A stretch of DNA of 64,000 bases from the NCBI RefSeq assembly GCF_014268785.2, contig NZ_JABWRD020000002.1, forward strand, positions 987,587-1,051,586, written 5' to 3'. The notes below the pieces were generated by a model. It was given only the letters and a program-made list of their open reading frames with translations. It made no database searches and was not told where the DNA came from. Position numbers and translations under genes: made by a program. Source of the stretch: Pseudomonas shirazensis. Lineage in GTDB: Bacteria; Pseudomonadota; Gammaproteobacteria; Pseudomonadales; Pseudomonadaceae. This document shows positions 37,153 through 45,970 of this stretch, in pieces (the stretch's first letter is position 1; each line of letters opens with the position of its first letter).

Positions 37153-38386
37153 ACTGCAACACCACCAGGTCGTGGTCATTGGCGCTGGCCCCTCGGGCGC
37201 CATCGCTGCCGCGTTGCTCAAGCGCCGCGGCCACGACGTGCTGATCATCGAGCGTCAGCGCTTCCCGCGCTTCTCCATTGGCGAAAGCCTGTTGTCGCAC
37301 TGTATCGACTTCGTCGAAGAAGCCGGCATGCTCGAAGCGCTCGAAGCGGCGGGTTTCCAGTACAAGGACGGCGCCGCCTTTGCCTGGGGTGATGAGTACA
37401 GTGCGTTTGATTTCGGCGAAACCTTCAGCCAGGGCCGGCGGAGTACCTTCCAGGTCCAACGGGCGCGGTTCGACAAGCTGCTGGCCGACCAGGCCGAGGC
37501 CCAGGGCGTGGAAATCCGCTACGAGCACGAGATCATCAGCGCCGACATGAGCGCAGCGCAGCCACGCCTGCGCGCACGCCGGCCAGACGCCAGCGAATAC
37601 GAAGTGCAGGCAGACTTCGTCCTCGATGCCAGCGGCTATGGCCGCGTGTTGCCGCGCCTGCTCGACCTGGAAGCACCGTCGAATTTCCCGGTGCGCCAGG
37701 CGGTATTCACCCACATCGAAGACCGCATCGATCTGCCCGGCTTCGACCGCAACAAGATCCTTATCACCACCCACCCGGAACACCGCGACATCTGGTTCTG
37801 GACCATCCCGTTCAGCGACGGTCGCGCTTCGCTGGGTGTCGTCGCGGCCGCCGAGCGCTTTGCTGCAGCGCCGACCGATCTGGACGCCTGCCTGCAGCAC
37901 TTCGTGGCGCAGACGCCAAGCCTGGCCAAGGTCTTGGCCAACGCCGTGTGGGACACCCCGGCGCGGACCATCGGCGGCTACTCGGCCAACGTCAAAACCC
38001 TGCATGGCAACGGCTTTGCCCTGCTCGGCAACGCCGCAGAGTTTCTCGACCCGGTATTTTCGTCCGGAGTCACCATCGCCATGCGCTCGGCCAGCATGGC
38101 TGCCGCCCTGCTCGACCGCCAGCTGCGCGGCGAAGCGGTTGACTGGCAGCTGGAGTTTGCCGCGCCGCTCAAACGTGGGGTGGATACCTTCCGCGCCTAT
38201 GTCGAGGGTTGGTATGACGGCAGCTTCCAGGACGTGATCTATCACCCCGGCAGCTCGCCGCAGATTCGCGCCATGATCAGCTCGATTCTGGCTGGCTACG
38301 CCTGGGATGAGCGCAACCCGTTCGTGGCTGAACCACGGCGTCGGCTGGCCACGCTGGCGGCGCTTTGCGCGAGGGGCCAGGCATGA
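37139..38386 (+). CDS. Halogenase-like FAD-dependent oxidoreductase (APE)
   Basis: 415 aa from ATG 37139 with AAGGAGG at 37128-37134. FAD-binding fold VVVIGAGPSGAIAAALL at the N-terminus, GESLL, and FLDPVFSSGVTIAM near residue 300. The WxWxIP motif of flavin-dependent halogenases is present as WFWTIP (219-224), and a Lys (K76 in FQYKDGAAF) aligns by eye with their catalytic Lys. Xanthomonadins, related polyenes, are brominated. Other members of this superfamily are hydroxylases or reductases, so halogenation is a hypothesis. Confidence 0.85.
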   Translation: MPNCELQHHQVVVIGAGPSGAIAAALLKRRGHDVLIIERQRFPRFSIGESLLSHCIDFVEEAGMLEALEAAGFQYKDGAAFAWGDEYSAFDFGETFSQGRRSTFQVQRARFDKLLADQAEAQGVEIRYEHEIISADMSAAQPRLRARRPDASEYEVQADFVLDASGYGRVLPRLLDLEAPSNFPVRQAVFTHIEDRIDLPGFDRNKILITTHPEHRDIWFWTIPFSDGRASLGVVAAAERFAAAPTDLDACLQHFVAQTPSLAKVLANAVWDTPARTIGGYSANVKTLHGNGFALLGNAAEFLDPVFSSGVTIAMRSASMAAALLDRQLRGEAVDWQLEFAAPLKRGVDTFRAYVEGWYDGSFQDVIYHPGSSPQIRAMISSILAGYAWDERNPFVAEPRRRLATLAALCARGQA

Positions 38387-39114
38387 GCCAGCCTCCGTTC
38401 CTCAGCGCCAGCTATGTCGAAGAAACTCGCTTTGGTTTCTGGTTCCTGCGCAGCCACACCTGGCAGCATCATGTACTACGGGTGGCGATCGACGACCTGC
38501 GCCAGTTGTTCGACAGCCCGCTGCCAGCGGCGCCGGTGCTGCTCGATGCCGGCTGCGGCCAGGGCAAATCGTTCAAGCATCTGCAGCGAGTATTTGCGCC
38601 CGGCCGATTGATCGGTATCGATGCCGACCCGCACAGCCTGCAACTAAGCGGCGCCGAAGCTGCGCGCCAGGGCCTTACGGTCGAGCTGCTGGGCAGCGAC
38701 TGCGCCCAGCTGCAACTGGCAGACGCCAGCGTCGATATCGTCTTCTGCCATCAGACCTTCCACCATCTGGTGGAACAGGAGCAGGCCCTCGCCGAGTTCT
38801 GGCGGGTGCTCAAGCCCGGTGGTTATCTGCTGTTCGCCGAATCCACCGAAGCCTATATCGACACCTGGGTGATCCGCTGGCTGTTCCGCCACCCAATGCA
38901 TGTACAGAAGAGTGCCGAGGGTTATCTGCAGATGCTGCGCGAACAGGGCTTTGCCTTCACGGCGCGCAATGTCTCCTACCCGTACCTGTGGTGGAGCCGC
39001 GCCAAGGACTTCGGCCTGCTCGAACGGCTGCGCCTGCGCAAGCCGCCCGCGCCAGGCCAGCGCGAAGAAACCCTGGTCAATGTGGTCGCCCGCAAGCCGC
39101 TGGTGCAGCCATGA
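38383..39114 (+). CDS. SAM-dependent methyltransferase (APE)
   Basis: 243 aa from ATG 38383 (ATGA overlap). Class I Rossmann fold with motif I LLDAGCGQGKS, acidic IGIDADPHS and the post-motif FWRVLKPGGYLLF. Could methylate the aromatic head; E. coli APE carries a ring methyl group, though the enzyme assignment here is inferred from context. Confidence 0.88.
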   Translation: MSQPPFLSASYVEETRFGFWFLRSHTWQHHVLRVAIDDLRQLFDSPLPAAPVLLDAGCGQGKSFKHLQRVFAPGRLIGIDADPHSLQLSGAEAARQGLTVELLGSDCAQLQLADASVDIVFCHQTFHHLVEQEQALAEFWRVLKPGGYLLFAESTEAYIDTWVIRWLFRHPMHVQKSAEGYLQMLREQGFAFTARNVSYPYLWWSRAKDFGLLERLRLRKPPAPGQREETLVNVVARKPLVQP

Positions 39115-39596
39115 GGGCGCTGCTGCTGGCGACGCTGTGCCTGGTGCTGGCCGCCTGCAGCAGCCGCGCGCCGCTGCCCGCGCAGATGCCGCAGTTGCAG
39201 TTGCCCCAGCAGTTGCACGTGCAGCGCGAGCAGGCCGGCGAGCGCCAGGACTGGATGCTCGTGGTGCAGGCCGAGAACGGCCAACTGCGCTGGTCGCTAC
39301 TCGATCTGCTGGGTATTCCCCAGGCACGCCAGTTGTTCGATGGTCAACACTGGCAGGCCGACGGCCTGTTGCCACCCAATCCGCCGGCACGCGAGCTGTT
39401 TGCCGCGCTGCTGTTTGCTCTGACCCCCTCCGAGCAACTGGCGCAGCTCTACCCGGATGCCCGCGAACAAGGCCAGCAGCGCTGGTTGGGCGAGCGCTGG
39501 CAGGTCAGCTATCGGCAGCCGGGCGCTTTTGACTTGAAACTGGCCCACGGCCTGCGTTATCTAGTCGACCCCCTACCCAGCGAGCGCCTGCCATGA
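39111..39596 (+). CDS. DUF3261 lipoprotein (APE)
   Basis: 161 aa from ATG 39111 (ATGA overlap); the frame upstream to 38307 is shadow. Lipoprotein signal with lipobox LAAC, Cys16, followed by Ser-Ser, so it lacks the Asp+2 retention signal and should go to the outer membrane. Belongs to the DUF3261 type found in APE clusters, probably the outer-membrane acceptor for the LolA-like carrier. LolB-like role is inferred. Confidence 0.85.
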   Translation: MRALLLATLCLVLAACSSRAPLPAQMPQLQLPQQLHVQREQAGERQDWMLVVQAENGQLRWSLLDLLGIPQARQLFDGQHWQADGLLPPNPPARELFAALLFALTPSEQLAQLYPDAREQGQQRWLGERWQVSYRQPGAFDLKLAHGLRYLVDPLPSERLP

Positions 39597-40786
39597 CCGC
39601 CTACCTGAATGCCCTGGGCCTGACCTGCGCCCTCGGCCGTGGCCAGGCTGAGGTCGCCGCACGCCTGTTTGCCGGTGACTGTTCGGGCATGCAGGCCCAA
39701 CCTGGGTGGATCCCGGAGCGCTGTCCGACCGTCGGCGCGGTGCAAGGTGAGCTGCCGGCGGTACCGCTGCCAACGCAGCACAGCCGCAACAATCAATTGC
39801 TGTACAGCGCCGCTATGCAGATCGAGCCGGCAATCCGCCAGGCCATCGCCCGGTTCGGCGCGCAGCGTATCGCGGTGGTGCTCGGCACCAGCACCTCGGG
39901 GATTGCCGAGGGCAGCGCAGCCATCGCCCAGCAGCGCCAGAGCGGGCAGTTTCCGCCGGACTATCGCTACGACCAGCAAGCCCTCAGCGCGCCGGCAGAG
40001 TTCCTTGCCGACTGGCTGCAACTGAGCGGCCCGGCCTATGTGATTTCCACCGCCTGCACCTCCAGCGGGCGGGCCTTGCTCAGCGCCCGGCGCCTGCTCG
40101 ACCTGGGCGTCTGCGATGCGGTGCTGTGCGGTGGCGTCGACAGCCTCTGTGACCTGACCCTGAACGGCTTCAACTCCCTTGAGGCGATCAGCCAGGCACG
40201 CTGCAATCCGTTCTCGCAAAACCGTGACGGGATCAATATCGGCGAAGCGGCTGCGCTGTTTTTGATGACCGCAGAGCGCAATACCGATGGCCCTTCACTG
40301 GCCCTGCTCGGCGCTGGCGCCAGCAGCGATGCCTACCATATTTCAGCGCCTGACCCGAGCGGCGCCGGCGCGCGGCAAACTATGGCCCTGGCCTTGAACA
40401 ACGCCGGCCTCGAGCCCGAACAGATCGACTACCTGAACCTGCACGGCACCGCCACCGAGCACAACGACGCCATGGAAAGCCTGGCGGTGCACGGCCTGTT
40501 CGGCGCGCAGCTGGCCTGCTCGTCGACCAAACCGATGACCGGCCACACCCTAGGCGCCGCCGGCGCGCTGGAAGCCGCCTTGTGCTGGCTGAGCCTGAGT
40601 GAGCATAACCCGCACGGCCAGTTGCCACCGCAGGTCTGGGACGGCCAGGCCGACCCGCGCCTGCCTGCCCTTAACCTGGTCGACGGCACGCAGCGGATGC
40701 ATGCGGCGCGGCCACGCCGGATAATGAGCAACTCGTTCGCCTTCGGCGGCAACAACGTCAGCCTGATTGTTGGAGACACCCCATGA
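39593..40786 (+). CDS. Beta-ketoacyl-ACP synthase I/II type (APE)
   Basis: 397 aa, ATG 39593 (ATGA overlap). Complete Cys-His-His triad: Cys155 in STACTSSG, His284 in NLHGTATEHND and His318 in KPMTGHTLGAAG. Catalytically competent elongating ketosynthase, the probable partner of the chain length factor at the operon start, though it lies 13 kb away. Confidence 0.93.
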   Translation: MTAYLNALGLTCALGRGQAEVAARLFAGDCSGMQAQPGWIPERCPTVGAVQGELPAVPLPTQHSRNNQLLYSAAMQIEPAIRQAIARFGAQRIAVVLGTSTSGIAEGSAAIAQQRQSGQFPPDYRYDQQALSAPAEFLADWLQLSGPAYVISTACTSSGRALLSARRLLDLGVCDAVLCGGVDSLCDLTLNGFNSLEAISQARCNPFSQNRDGINIGEAAALFLMTAERNTDGPSLALLGAGASSDAYHISAPDPSGAGARQTMALALNNAGLEPEQIDYLNLHGTATEHNDAMESLAVHGLFGAQLACSSTKPMTGHTLGAAGALEAALCWLSLSEHNPHGQLPPQVWDGQADPRLPALNLVDGTQRMHAARPRRIMSNSFAFGGNNVSLIVGDTP

Positions 40787-41253
40787 TTGCCTTGCCTCTG
40801 GCCGAACTGCTGCCGCATGCCGGCGACATGATTCTGATCGATCAGGTCGACAGCTGCGACGACGAGCAGATCCACACCCGCAGCACAGTGCGCCCTGGCG
40901 GCCTTTTCAACCGCGCCGACGGCAGCCTGCCGGCCTGGCTCGGCCTGGAGCTGATGGCTCAGAGCGTTGCCGCCTATGCCGGTTGCCGCGCCCGTCGCGA
41001 TGGCCTGCCGGTGGAGCTGGGGTTTCTCCTCGGCACGCGCAACTACCAATGTGATGTCGAACACTTCCCTGCCGGCGCCGAGCTGCACATCCACGCCCTA
41101 CGCTCGCTGGAAGACGACAACGGCATGGGTGTGTTCGAGTGTCACCTGCGCGGTCCGGGGCTGCATGCCAGCGCCCGCCTGAATGTCTATCGCCCGCCGC
41201 AGGTCGCTGGTTACCTGACCGAAGCGGCCCCTGAGGAACCTTGCCATGACTGA
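40783..41253 (+). CDS. Second hotdog dehydratase, ApeP-like (APE)
   Basis: 156 aa, ATG 40783 (ATGA overlap). Starts LPHAGDMILIDQV, the hotdog dehydratase opening, with WLGLELMAQSVAAYAG forming the central helix. Compared with FabZ it lacks the HFPxxPxxPG loop; a His at the N-terminal PHAGDM position is retained. In studied APE systems a heteromeric pair of dehydratases makes the trans double bonds, so this is the likely partner of the hotdog domain fused to the ligase. Confidence 0.86.
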   Translation: MIALPLAELLPHAGDMILIDQVDSCDDEQIHTRSTVRPGGLFNRADGSLPAWLGLELMAQSVAAYAGCRARRDGLPVELGFLLGTRNYQCDVEHFPAGAELHIHALRSLEDDNGMGVFECHLRGPGLHASARLNVYRPPQVAGYLTEAAPEEPCHD

Positions 41254-41974
41254 TACCATCCTGGTCACCGGGTCGAGCCGCGGCATCGGCCGAGCGATCG
41301 CCCTGCGCCTGGCGCGAGCAGGTTATGACCTGGTGCTGCATTGCCGCAGTGGCCGTGCCGAAGCCGATGGCGTTGCCGGCGAAATCCACGCCATGGGTCA
41401 ACAGGCCCGGGTGCTGCAGTTCGACGTAGCCGACCGCGAAGCCTGCCGGGCCATCCTCGAACAGGATGTGGAGACCCACGGCGCCTACTATGGCGTGGTC
41501 TGCAACGCCGGCCTGACCCGCGATGGCGCCTTCCCGGCTCTGACCGACGCTGACTGGGACCAGGTCCTGCGGACCAACCTGGACGGGTTCTACAACGTTC
41601 TGCATCCGCTGAGCATGCCCATGATCCGCCGTCGCAAACCGGGCCGGATCGTCTGCATCACCTCGGTTTCGGGGTTGATCGGCAACCGCGGCCAGGTCAA
41701 CTACAGTGCCTCCAAGGCCGGCGTGATCGGCGCGGCCAAGGCGCTGGCGATCGAGCTGGGCAAACGTCAGATCACCGTCAACTGCGTGGCCCCAGGGCTG
41801 ATCGACACCGCCATGCTCGATGAGCACGTGCCGGTCGACGAGCTGATGAAGATGATTCCTGCCGGACGCATGGGCACGCCCGAGGAAGTCGCCGGCGTGG
41901 TCAATTTCCTGATGTCGGCGGAAGCCGCCTACATCACCCGCCAGGTGCTGGCGGTCAACGGAGGGTTGTGCTGA
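41246..41974 (+). CDS. 3-ketoacyl-ACP reductase, FabG type (APE)
   Basis: 242 aa, overlapping the previous gene by 8 nt. Short-chain dehydrogenase with TGSSRGIGRAI at the N-terminus, CNAGLTRDGA, catalytic Ser in ITSVSG and the YxxxK motif YSASK. Reduces the beta-keto group after each elongation with NADPH. Confidence 0.94.
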   Translation: MTDTILVTGSSRGIGRAIALRLARAGYDLVLHCRSGRAEADGVAGEIHAMGQQARVLQFDVADREACRAILEQDVETHGAYYGVVCNAGLTRDGAFPALTDADWDQVLRTNLDGFYNVLHPLSMPMIRRRKPGRIVCITSVSGLIGNRGQVNYSASKAGVIGAAKALAIELGKRQITVNCVAPGLIDTAMLDEHVPVDELMKMIPAGRMGTPEEVAGVVNFLMSAEAAYITRQVLAVNGGLC

Positions 41975-43200
41975 TGCGTCGCGTAGTCGTAACCGGCATG
42001 GCCGGCATCACCTCCCTGGGCAGCGACTGGGCAACCATCGCCGGCCACTTCGCCAACCAGCGCAGCGGTATCCGGCGCATGGCTGAATGGGATCGCTTCA
42101 GCGAGTTGAACACGCGTCTTGCTGGCCCGATCGACGATTTCAAGGTGCCCGGGCACTGGACCCGCAAGCAGTTGCGCAGTATGGGCCGGGTATCGCGCCT
42201 GGCCGTGGCTGCGGCCGAGCAGGCACTGGCCGATGCCGGCCTGCTCGATGATCCAATCATCCGCGACGGCCGCATGGGCGTGGCCTGCGGCTCGTCGACC
42301 GGCAGCACCGACGAGATCAAGGCATTTGGCAACATGCTGCTCAACTCGGTAGCCGATGGTCTCAACGCCAACTCCTACGTGCGCATGATGCCGCACACCA
42401 CTGCTGCCAATATCAGCATCTTTTTCGGCCTGACCGGGCGCCTGATCCCCACCTCCAGCGCCTGCACCAGCGGCAGTCAGGGCATCGGTTATGCCTATGA
42501 AGCGATCAAGTTCGGGCGCTTGCCGATGATGCTCGCCGGCGGCGCCGAAGAGCTCTGTCCGACCGAGGCGATGGTGTTCGATGCGTTGTACGCCACCAGC
42601 CTGAAAAACGACACCCCGCAGCTGAGCCCACGTCCTTACGACAATGGTCGCGACGGCCTGGTGATCGGCGAAGGCGGCGGCATGCTGGTGCTCGAAGAGC
42701 TCGAGCATGCTCTGGCCCGCGGTGCGCGCATCCACGCCGAGATCGTCGGCTTTGGTAGCAATGCCGATGGCCAGCACACCACCCGCCCCGAGCAGAGCAC
42801 GATGCGCCGGGCCATGGAGCTGGCCCTGGAGGACGCTGCTCTGGCGCCAGAGGCCATCGGCTACGTCAACGGCCACGGTACCGCTACCGAACAGGGCGAC
42901 ATTGCCGAAACACTGGCCACCAGCAGCCTGTTTGGCCCGCACATGCCGATCAGTTCGCAGAAGAGTTTTCTCGGCCACACCCTCGGCGCCTGCGGCGCGC
43001 TGGAGTCGTGGTTCAGCATCGAGATGATGAACAGCGACCTGTATGCGCACACCCTCAACCTGGATGAAATCGACCCCCGCTGCGGCGAGCTGGACTACCT
43101 GCGCGGCGAGTTTCGCAGGATGAGCAACCAGCATGTGATGAACAACAACTTCGCTTTCGGCGGCGTCAATACTTCGTTGATATTCCGCCGCTGGCCCTGA
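41974..43200 (+). CDS. Second beta-ketoacyl-ACP synthase (FabF type, APE)
   Basis: 408 aa from ATG 41974 (TGATG junction), with GGAGGG at 41960-41965; GTG 41968 is too close to it. Triad Cys164 (SSACTSGSQ), His301 (NGHGTATEQGD) and His335 (SFLGHTLGACG). A competent ketosynthase probably used for the first condensation or for part of the chain, distinct from the KS at 39593. Confidence 0.93.
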   Translation: MRRVVVTGMAGITSLGSDWATIAGHFANQRSGIRRMAEWDRFSELNTRLAGPIDDFKVPGHWTRKQLRSMGRVSRLAVAAAEQALADAGLLDDPIIRDGRMGVACGSSTGSTDEIKAFGNMLLNSVADGLNANSYVRMMPHTTAANISIFFGLTGRLIPTSSACTSGSQGIGYAYEAIKFGRLPMMLAGGAEELCPTEAMVFDALYATSLKNDTPQLSPRPYDNGRDGLVIGEGGGMLVLEELEHALARGARIHAEIVGFGSNADGQHTTRPEQSTMRRAMELALEDAALAPEAIGYVNGHGTATEQGDIAETLATSSLFGPHMPISSQKSFLGHTLGACGALESWFSIEMMNSDLYAHTLNLDEIDPRCGELDYLRGEFRRMSNQHVMNNNFAFGGVNTSLIFRRWP

Positions 43201-43226
43201 ACACACCCCGATCGAGGAACGATCCG

Positions 43227-43673
43227 ATGCGCCTGAAGACCTGGACTGCCACCACCGCCCTGCTGCTCTGCGCCCTGCCCGGCATCAGCCAGGCACGCGA
43301 TACCGCGCTGTACCTGCCCTTCGACAAAGTCGTCCAGCAAATGCTCGCCGAAAAGAAACTCGACGGTTCGGTGAAGTTCTACCTGGCCGGTGTACAGCCG
43401 CGCGGCAAGGTCAGCGTGATCCAGCCCGGCGCGGTCACCAACAAGAAGACCAACGCATTCAACAAGACCGACCAGGGTGCCTGTGAGTGGGCCTTGCAAT
43501 CGGCCCTGCTGACCCTGCAGGACGCTGCGCGCCAGGCCAATGCCAACGCAGTGACCAACATCGCCAGCTACTACAAGAAGAACGAGCGCAAAGATGCCAG
43601 CACCTACGAGTGCCACGCCGGCGCCGTGATCGCAGGCGTCGCACTGAAAGGCGACCTGGCTCGCGTCGACTAA
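43227..43673 (+). CDS. Small periplasmic protein of the APE locus, function unknown
   Basis: 148 aa with a Sec signal peptide of about 23 residues (LLLCALPGISQA). The mature protein has two Cys (GACEWALQ and YECHAG) that could form a disulfide. A C-terminal stretch with repeated Ala (LQDAARQANANAVTNIASYY) recalls small periplasmic pentamer-like or YbjQ-like folds. Similar proteins have been mislabelled excinuclease ATPase in databases; nothing here supports DNA repair. It starts 26 nt after the last ketosynthase with GAGGAAC upstream, so it is likely cotranscribed. Function unassigned. Confidence 0.78.
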   Translation: MRLKTWTATTALLLCALPGISQARDTALYLPFDKVVQQMLAEKKLDGSVKFYLAGVQPRGKVSVIQPGAVTNKKTNAFNKTDQGACEWALQSALLTLQDAARQANANAVTNIASYYKKNERKDASTYECHAGAVIAGVALKGDLARVD

Positions 43674-43683
43674 ACCGCCGCCA

Positions 43684-44571
43684 TCAGGCGTTGCCGATCA
43701 GCAGGTCGGCAAACGCCTTGGCCATCACCGAGCTGCCAGCCTGGCGCTGGACCAGCCACACGGCGGTATCCGCCCCTTCATCCAGCACCGTTCGATAGAC
43801 CACGCCATCGATGCGCATGCGCTGGTATGAGGCTGGCAGCACCGAGACGCCGAGGCCTGCCGAAACCAGGCCGATAATCGTCATCGCCTCGCCCACCTCC
43901 TGGGCAAAATGCGGGCTGAAGCCTGCCTGGCGGGCCAGCGCCAGCAACTGTGCATGCAAACCACTGCCGTAACTGCGCGGGAAGAACACGAACGGTTCAC
44001 GGGCCAGATCAGCCATGTGTAACCCTTGTTCACTGGCGGCAACCAATGGGTGCGAAGCATTCAGCACTGCCACCAGCGGCTCGCGGAACAGCTCGGTGAC
44101 CTGCAGGCCGTCGGGCAATGGCATCGGCCGCATCAGGCCAACTTCAATCGATTCATCAAACACCGCCGCCGCAACATCACGGCTGCTCATCTCCTTCAAA
44201 CTCAGGTGCACCGCCGGGTAGCGCTGACGGAACGCATGGATCGCCTTGGGGATCTTCGAGGTGAAGGGCGCTGACGAAGTGAAGCCGATCTTCATCTCGC
44301 CGAGTTCACCCAACTGCGCACGGCGGGCGACGTCGGCAGCTTTATCGACCTGTGCCAGCACCTGCCGCGCCTCCTCGAGGAACAAGCGCCCGGCCTCGCT
44401 CAGCTCGACCCGACGATTGGTGCGCTCGAACAAACGCGCGCCCAACTCATGCTCCAGCGCCTGAATCTGCTGGCTCAGCGGCGGCTGGGAGATGCCTAGC
44501 TGCTGTGCAGCCCGGCCGAAGTGCAGCTCCTCGGCCACGGCAATGAAGTAACGCAGATGACGCAATTCCAT
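43684..44571 (-). CDS. LysR-family transcriptional regulator
   Basis: 295 aa from ATG 44571 with GGAGC upstream; the extension to 44634 has no ribosome-binding site. The N-terminal winged helix-turn-helix is MELRHLRYFIAVAEELHFGRAAQQLGISQPPLSQQI. The effector-binding domain follows. Divergent from the MFS gene, the classic arrangement for a LysR regulator of a transporter. It is convergent with the end of the APE locus and does not belong to that operon. Confidence 0.94.
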   Translation of the reverse strand: MELRHLRYFIAVAEELHFGRAAQQLGISQPPLSQQIQALEHELGARLFERTNRRVELSEAGRLFLEEARQVLAQVDKAADVARRAQLGELGEMKIGFTSSAPFTSKIPKAIHAFRQRYPAVHLSLKEMSSRDVAAAVFDESIEVGLMRPMPLPDGLQVTELFREPLVAVLNASHPLVAASEQGLHMADLAREPFVFFPRSYGSGLHAQLLALARQAGFSPHFAQEVGEAMTIIGLVSAGLGVSVLPASYQRMRIDGVVYRTVLDEGADTAVWLVQRQAGSSVMAKAFADLLIGNA

Positions 44572-44694
44572 AGCTGCTCCAAACGAGTCGTTAAACCTCT
44601 TAAACAGGTCGAACAATATATTGGATCTAATCATTAGCCAGCTATATGATTTTTTCCAATTAGCAAATCAGCCAGCGCTTTTGAGGGAGCCGTC
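44572..44694. promoter_or_regulatory. LysR/MFS divergent operator region
   Basis: AT-rich gap of 123 nt. It contains an 11-bp palindrome CTAATCATTAG (44627-44637), part of a wider TTGGA...TCCAA inverted pair (44621-44655). It fits the T-N11-A style of LysR sites but is not diagnostic. Confidence 0.4.
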
Positions 44695-45933
44695 GTGAAA
44701 ACTGCTGCAATGCCCCACGTGATCGAAGCCGCCCCGCTGCCGGATATCTGGATCGAAAAAGGCAGCCCGGCTTTCATGAAAACAGTGCTGGCGCTATTCA
44801 GCGGCGGCTTTGCCACCTTTGCCCTGCTCTACTGCGTACAGCCGATGATGCCGCTGCTGTCGCAGGAATTTGCCATCAACGCTGCGCAAAGCAGCCTGGT
44901 GCTGTCGGTAGCCACTGCCATGCTTGCCATCGGCCTGCTGATTACCGGGCCGATCTCTGACCGCATCGGCCGCAAGCCGGTGATGGTATTCGCCTTGGTC
45001 TGCGCCGCCCTGTCGACCCTGGCCAGCGCGGTGATGCCAAGTTGGGAGCTGGTGCTGGCGACCCGAGCGCTGGTCGGCCTGTCGCTGAGCGGGCTGGCGG
45101 CGGTGGCGATGACCTACCTGAGCGAAGAGATCCACCCACAGCACATTGGCCTGGCGATGGGCTTGTACATCGGCGGCAACGCGATTGGCGGCATGTGCGG
45201 GCGGCTGATCAGTGGCGTGCTGATCGACTTCGTCAGCTGGCACACAGCGATGCTGTGCATCGGCGGCCTGGCGCTGGTGGCAGCAGTGGTGTTCTGGAAG
45301 GTACTGCCCGAGTCGCGCAACTTCCGCCCGCAGACGCTGAACCCTCGCAGCCTGCTCAACGGCTTTGTCATGCACTTTCGCGACGCCGGCCTGCCCTGGC
45401 TGTTCCTCGAAGCATTTTTGCTGATGGGTGCATTCGTTACCCTGTTCAACTACATCGGCTACCGCTTGCTGGCCGAGCCCTATCACATGAACCAGGCACT
45501 GGTCGGGCTGCTGTCGATTGTCTACCTGTCGGGCATCTACAGCTCCGCCCAGGTCGGCGCCCTGGCCGACCGGCTGGGCCGGCGCAAGGTGTTCTGGGCA
45601 AGCATCGTGGTGATGGCCGGCGGCATGTTGATGACCCTGGCCAGCCCGCTGGCAATGATCATCGTCGGCATGCTGGTGTTCACCTTCGGCTTCTTCGGCG
45701 CGCACTCGGTGGCTAGCAGCTGGATCGGCCGCCGGGCCTTGAAAGCCAAGGGCCAGGCGTCCTCGCTGTATCTGTTCAGTTACTACGCAGGGTCGAGTGT
45801 GGCGGGTACCGCGGGCGGGGTGTTCTGGCACATGGCCGGTTGGAACGGCATCGGCCTGTTCATCGGCAGCCTGCTGGCAGTGGCCTTGCTGGTGGCGCTG
45901 CACCTGAGCCGGCTAGCACCAAAAACCGCGTGA
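44695..45933 (+). CDS. MFS transporter, YnfM type
   Basis: 412 aa from GTG 44695, with GAGGGAG 8-14 nt upstream. Twelve membrane helices. The MFS signature between helices 2 and 3 is GPISDRIGRKPVM, repeated in weaker form as GALADRLGRRKVF between helices 8 and 9. Resembles the YnfM-like exporters that pair with LysR regulators. Substrate unknown. It starts with a hydrophilic 25-residue tail; internal ATG 44776 would remove it but the GTG has the better ribosome-binding site. Confidence 0.92.
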   Translation: MKTAAMPHVIEAAPLPDIWIEKGSPAFMKTVLALFSGGFATFALLYCVQPMMPLLSQEFAINAAQSSLVLSVATAMLAIGLLITGPISDRIGRKPVMVFALVCAALSTLASAVMPSWELVLATRALVGLSLSGLAAVAMTYLSEEIHPQHIGLAMGLYIGGNAIGGMCGRLISGVLIDFVSWHTAMLCIGGLALVAAVVFWKVLPESRNFRPQTLNPRSLLNGFVMHFRDAGLPWLFLEAFLLMGAFVTLFNYIGYRLLAEPYHMNQALVGLLSIVYLSGIYSSAQVGALADRLGRRKVFWASIVVMAGGMLMTLASPLAMIIVGMLVFTFGFFGAHSVASSWIGRRALKAKGQASSLYLFSYYAGSSVAGTAGGVFWHMAGWNGIGLFIGSLLAVALLVALHLSRLAPKTA

Positions 45934-45970
45934 AGCCAAAGGCCGCACGCGGTCGCTTTGAAAGCGTCGA

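Larger units (their letters stand above)
25251..43673 (+). other. Aryl polyene (APE) biosynthesis operon
   Basis: About 20 same-strand genes with most junctions overlapping or within 10 nt. The content matches the APE family of gene clusters: KS/CLF, two ACPs, ligase, two hotdog dehydratases, ketoreductase, acyltransferases, glycosyltransferase, LolA-like carrier, MMPL exporter and DUF3261 lipoprotein. Known APEs are yellow polyenes with an aromatic head, attached to a lipid in the outer membrane, and protect against oxidative stress. No regulator is encoded inside the run. The last gene (43227) is separated by 26 nt and may be the tail of the operon. Confidence 0.92.

Noticed and set aside
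43227..43673. Excinuclease ATPase subunit
   Set aside because: A 148-aa secreted protein with no Walker motifs cannot be a UvrA-type ATPase.
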